Of a DNA stretch of 64,000 nt, positions 59,801-64,000 are shown piece after piece. The stretch's first letter is position 1; the number at the start of each line of letters is the position of its first letter. Under the pieces are notes generated by a model, which did not search any database, was not told the DNA's origin, and was given only the letters and a program-made list of their open reading frames with translations. Position numbers and translations under genes: made by a program. Source of the stretch: Epiperipatus broadwayi (lineage: Eukaryota; Onychophora; Udeonychophora; Euonychophora; Peripatidae); the NCBI GenBank assembly GCA_028023455.1, contig JAQFVV010006274.1:4836001-4900000 (forward strand), given 5' to 3'.

Positions 59801-60645
59801 TATTTATAGTCTCTGCCAAAAAGTCTTATGCAATTTTATATTGCTATGACTACTACTATGTGGCATGGCTGAAGATCTATCAGCCCCATATAGCTATTTG
59901 AGTTGGATAGCTGGGTTTGAAGACATGTACATGTCTGAAAATTTCAGATTTTCCACTCAATAGATAACTTTTAGCTAAGTGCTTAGCTTTGGGTTGGTAT
60001 TTTTAGATCTAGTGTCTGAACCTACCCTGACACCTCTCTGAGGAGTGCCAAAGCACGAAACCATGGTCAGGGGTTTGGGGAGGGGTTCCTGACAGGGATA
60101 TTTTAAGTGCTGGCTCTGGCTAAGCATTTATCATAAAGCTTGTAGAGGAATTGGCAATCCTCACTGTTTATAACTTACAAGCTTAAGAGATAGGGTCATG
60201 TGATCTATGAAATGATCTATGACTTTTATTTTGACTATTTTGCCAAAAAGTCTTATGCAATTTTATATTGCTATGACTACTACTATGTGGCATGGCTGAA
60301 GATCTATCAGCCCCATATAGCTATTTGAGTTGGATAGCTGGGTTTGAAGACATGTACATGTCTGAAAATTTCAGATTTTCCACTCAATAGATAACTTTTA
60401 GCTAAATGCTTAGCTTTGGGTTGGTATTTTTAGATCTAGTGTCTGAACCTACCCTGACACCTCTCTGAGGAGTGCCAAAGCACGAAACCATGGTCAGGGG
60501 TTTGGGGAGGGGTTCCTGACAGGGATATTTTAAGTGCTGGCTCTGGCTAAGCAAACCCCTGACAGGGATATTTTAAGTGCTGGCTCTGGCTAAGCATTTA
60601 TCATAAAGCTTGTAGAGGAATTGGCAATCCTCACTGTTTACATAC
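59656..60645 (+). repeat. Young ~430-bp tandem array
   Basis: Units start with gacagggatattttaagtgc at 59656, 60091, 60518 and 60561, giving two full units of 435 and 427 bp, a 43-bp stub and an ~85-bp last piece. The first two are almost identical, differing by an 8-bp insertion (tatagtct, near 59806) and few substitutions. The unit contains ccaaagcacgaaaccatggt and a G-rich ggggtttggggaggggttcc. A diverged two-unit relative lies at 44975-45745. No frame is conserved. It is satellite-like or a tandemly arranged non-coding transposable unit. Confidence 0.9.
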
Positions 60646-63176
60646 AAAATGATCTGATATCAATATCTCTACCCCCAAAATAACAACAATTATAATTCTA
60701 ACATGAATTAATTTTAAATGGATATATATGATAAAACATAAAGAAAGAAATTCTTTTTCTTTTTCTAGATTAAATGTTCTACATGAATAGCAGATGAAAA
60801 AATAAAAATATATACTTAAAGAGTTCTTTGGAAGTGTCCTTCAAGTTTCTGGTTTCCATTTTTCCTCTTCCTTTTCCTCCTTGATTTGTTTGTATGAGCA
60901 CATGAGTTTATGTAGAAAAAGTTCTTGTGATAGTTTGATTCCTATGCCATCAGGTATACGGTTTTCATAATGCTAAAAAGATTTCCTCATTTTGATTTTA
61001 TGGGGATTATAGCTGAACAGAACTTGTTTAAATTTCCAAATATATAAGTCCACTTCTTGTTATCTTTTTTTAAAATTCATTTAATATTCAAATTTAACGC
61101 TTTATCTGAAATTATAGCATTCATATTTAATACTTTATATATGAAATCAAAATTTAGATTTTCTTATTTTCTGTGGTTTAAATTTAACTATTTGCTGATT
61201 TGTGATCAATTAGTGCATGACAATCATGACCGTTGATTAACTTCAGGAGATTAAATGTGTACCCAACTTAAAAACTCACTCGAGAGACATTTTCTTTTCT
61301 TCTTATAATATTAAATTTGGCAAAGTTGTTTCAAGAGACAAACAAATAATTTATAATAAATGATTTCTTTCTCTCTCTTTTTTTTTAAAAAAATGTTTCT
61401 TTTAAACTTTATAGCAAAGTTTCTCTATAAAACTGATGAGAGAGAACTTGCAAAAGAGAGATTCAGATAGAACAGCCCTTTTCACAAAATAGCAAAGCTT
61501 TTATAGCATCTGGTTTCTTGCTCTCACCCCATCATGACATTTTATTGACCCTGAAGATCTGGTCAGTCTGTTTTCTTAATTAATTGTCTATTGTTCCTTT
61601 TTCTTTCTGGTTATCTTAATCTTTTGCCCTCTTGAAAAACCATCGCCAAATTCACATCCGCATTCTAACAGATAATCATCAATTAATTTTACACTTAATA
61701 GATAATCACCAATTAATTTTACATTTAAATTCTACACTGTGGAAACCACATTAAAGAACAAATGACAGAAAGCTCTCTCCTCAGAATAAATAACAGAAAG
61801 CTCTCTCCCCCCTTTTACTTTTTCCATTAAAATAATAAAAAATATATATAGTAGCCCAACTTCAAAACCAAAATTTTGAACTAAATTTTGGCTGCCAATA
61901 ATAAACTATTAAAAATGACTTAATTTCTTCTTCAAGGATTTCCTCACTGAGATGACAAGGAATAATTATTATTTAATTGTGAACTTTATAATTAAAATCC
62001 ACAATTAGATTAAATTCACACATACAATTTTAACCAAACCGATTTAATATTTTAATCCTTAATTATTATTACTATTATTTTTTTATAATTTAATTTCATG
62101 AACTATTTATTTCTAACTTATCAGTGTAAAATCATGACCATCCATTATCACTATCTAACATAGTTTTATAAGTCGCACACACCCCCCTACTTCTTTTCAC
62201 TCAACTATTAAATGATGTATAAATTTTGCTTTTCTAAAATATATCTTTAATACCAAATTGACCCATAAATTAATGTTAAATAAAACAATCTTTTGGTTAG
62301 AAATCTTTTAATGACAAATGTTCAGATTGCCAACCAAGTAAAACATACACAATCCTTAGGAATATGGGTTCAAACCTAGCCTTGGTGAAAAATTTTGTTT
62401 ATTAAAAAAAATAAATATACAAACTATGAGGAAATTTTTTTATTAAACCTTATCTTGCAGAGTTAATTCAAAAAATGGAGTCTTGGGCAAACCCAAGGGC
62501 TACTTCAAAAAATGGAGTCTTGGGCAAACCCAAGGGCTACAATATATATATATATATATAATTCTTTCTTTTCCTTTATATCAAAACATTCACCTCCACA
62601 TCTCTCCAAAAAAGCCAATCATCTATCCATCCCCCACTATTATTTTCCATTCCCAACTACCATCTTTACTCTTTCTTATCTTTACTTTAACTCACAACAA
62701 TGACATAACTTTACCCACCTATTCTACCAATGAATGATAAATTTTTAATTTGTTTACTTCATAGTAACAAGATAAATTCAAATAAACATCACCAAAGTAG
62801 CTATTATCCTCTGCCTCACTTCTCCCCTGAATGCTGAAGACCACTCCATTACTACCACAATAAATAAAATATTATTCAAGATCTCTTATACAAGTAATCT
62901 GCTAGTATGTATGTATCTAATACTCCATCCTAGTGCGTGACTCCTATTCCATCACATGTATACGTACTCTTTGAATTGACTCATGTTGTCCATCACAATG
63001 AATCCACTCCATCCCTTATCAAATGATACTGTTTATACAGACCAAGGGCTGTGGGAATTATGATTATATATATATCACTTTCAAGTTGGTTCGTCATTCC
63101 ACAAGAAAATATTTAGGGCACATTTCACAAAATTCCTGACCTCCCTGCTCAGGTATGCGGGTTATATTGAATCAAA
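60646..63176. other. A+T-rich DNA, no gene
   Basis: Pyrimidine runs and A/T-rich text. A B-box-like gggttcaaacctagc occurs at 62366-62380 without a convincing tRNA around it. The frames at 62483-62737 start in the 37-bp repeat and cross (TA)n, and are not credible genes. Confidence 0.45.
62469..62542 (+). repeat. 37-bp tandem duplication with an internal hairpin
   Basis: caaaaaatggagtcttgggc and onward repeats with a 37-bp period at 62469 and 62506 without visible differences. Each unit has cttggg caaa cccaag, a 6-bp hairpin. (TA)n follows. Confidence 0.9.
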
Positions 63177-63194
63177 GCCCGACGTTGGGGGCCA
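63177..63194 (-). promoter_or_regulatory. Primer-binding site, matching a tRNA-Lys-type site at 16 of 18 bases
   Basis: The minus strand reads tggcccccaacgtcgggc. The tRNA-Lys(1,2)-type primer-binding site known from some retroviruses is tggcgcccaacgtggggc, from which it differs at two positions. It lies 23 bp from the end of the LTR-like repeat at 63218, on the side expected for a minus-strand element. The gap is a little longer than usual. I infer the 5' end of a minus-strand LTR element whose LTR runs past the window. Confidence 0.6.
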
Positions 63195-63217
63195 GGCTCA
63201 GAAATTTTTTTACTAGA

Positions 63218-64000
63218 GAATGGTCAAAAATGTATAGATCATCAACAAAACCCAAGGACCAAAATAGTCACCAATCCCCATGCATGGGGGTACTGGTACA
63301 TGTCACACAATGTGAATCAAAAACCCATTTGCATAAACATCAGAAATCTAAACCACATGACCAATGAGGCTAGTATCTGCTATCATTTGCCCTTTGCATC
63401 TGGTGATCAAGAAGGAACATGGACTCTTAGAATAAAATATCTCTAACGATAGTGGGAGGTTAATATTCTTAAAGGACTATCTGGTAAGTATGGATTCAGT
63501 TCTAGTAAACAAAACATACACTAGAGTAACATATATATAGTTTATTAATGAAGTAATGTCAATAATTAACAGAATACATTAAAATTACAAATACAATCAA
63601 TATCAAATCATTTAACCATATACAAGGTCATGTGACACTGGTGCATTTTCTCACTCATTTGGCATTTATTTAAATGACTACACACAAATGAAAATGCTCA
63701 GCATATACATTGGACCAGCCCCATCAGGAATGAATGACCAACTACTGAAACACATTCAACCTAATCTGATGAGCACTTGAATCTGGAACACAAAATCTGC
63801 AAGTCAAATAGGGTGATTTGAAAGATGTGAAACTGGTACTTTAGATATTTAAGAATTCAAAATTGGAATAGCGAATGATGACAACAGGCAGTATTCCTGT
63901 TAAAGCAGATATAACAGGTATCTACTAATCAGAAAAGAGAATGCGGTACTGGCTGATGGTATTATATCACAAGTTCTCATCAATCTGTGCACTTATACAT
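63218..64000 (-). repeat. LTR-like repeat, copy 2, cut by the window end
   Basis: It aligns with 46080-46865 throughout, with scattered substitutions and small indels; shared words include aaaggactatc, atatcaaatcatttaaccat and ttatatcacaagttc. By comparison with copy 1 it should end near 64.2 kb. It could pair with copy 1 as LTRs of one element (about 18 kb, much of it later insertions) or be an independent copy. Confidence 0.75.

Noticed and set aside
62300-62385. tRNA-like B box gggttcaaacc
   Set aside because: No plausible A box or cloverleaf around it.
63155-63367. 70-codon plus-strand frame
   Set aside because: It runs across the primer-binding-site/LTR junction on the opposite strand and has no recognisable content.

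Overview
The window looks like gene-poor, strongly A+T-rich (roughly 70-75% by eye) nuclear DNA of a eukaryote with a large, transposon-filled genome. I see no intact host gene, rRNA, convincing tRNA gene, CRISPR array or bacterial-type operon. The longest open frame is about 205 codons, and every frame that makes sense is a piece of a retrotransposon. The organism cannot be named. The decayed LINE at 4.5-5.7 kb is of a type common in invertebrate animals, and the LTR elements, poly(A)-tailed LINEs and long (TA)n tracts fit that. An invertebrate animal is my best inference; an A+T-rich fungus or protist is not excluded.

Layout. 0-6.4 kb: a ~400-bp repeat family with inverted ends, fragments of an animal-type LINE (endonuclease at 1.2-1.6 kb, reverse transcriptase at 4.5-5.7 kb, both minus) and an LTR/leader-like segment (2.6-4.1 kb). 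6.7-18.3 kb: a nest of DNA elements. Two copies of one repeat face each other at 6.75-8.82 and 17.43-18.31 kb. The first is split by a 1,250-bp terminal-inverted-repeat element with an 8-bp target duplication. Next to it is a foldback element (8.83-11.82 kb), one arm of which is split by a pogo/Tigger-like MITE. 20.4-25.5 kb: a nearly complete but frameshifted two-ORF LINE with an L1-like layout. 29.65-42.92 kb: a Ty3/gypsy-type LTR element on the minus strand with two ~1.9-kb LTRs, gag and protease but no recognisable RT, RNase H or integrase; its downstream LTR carries nested insertions. 42.9-44.8 kb: a second, inverted copy of one of those insertions. 45-47 kb: a two-unit tandem repeat and an LTR-like repeat of ~1.0 kb. 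49.8-51.5 kb: a 5'-truncated LINE flanked by ~150-bp direct repeats. 51.5-56.9 kb: remnants of LTR elements on the minus strand (gag and integrase joined by an internal deletion). 59.5-60.6 kb: a nearly perfect 124-bp-arm palindrome leading into a young ~430-bp tandem array. 63.2-64 kb: a second copy of the LTR-like repeat with a strong primer-binding-site match, running off the window.

The features do not work together as a pathway. The window is a layered record of transposon insertion in which many element ends abut (TA)n tracts. Several paralogous 'empty sites' inside the window allow insertions to be ordered without outside data. No previously undescribed functional system was found. The most informative observations are the filled/empty-site pairs, the very long direct repeats around the truncated LINE, and the young palindrome plus tandem array.
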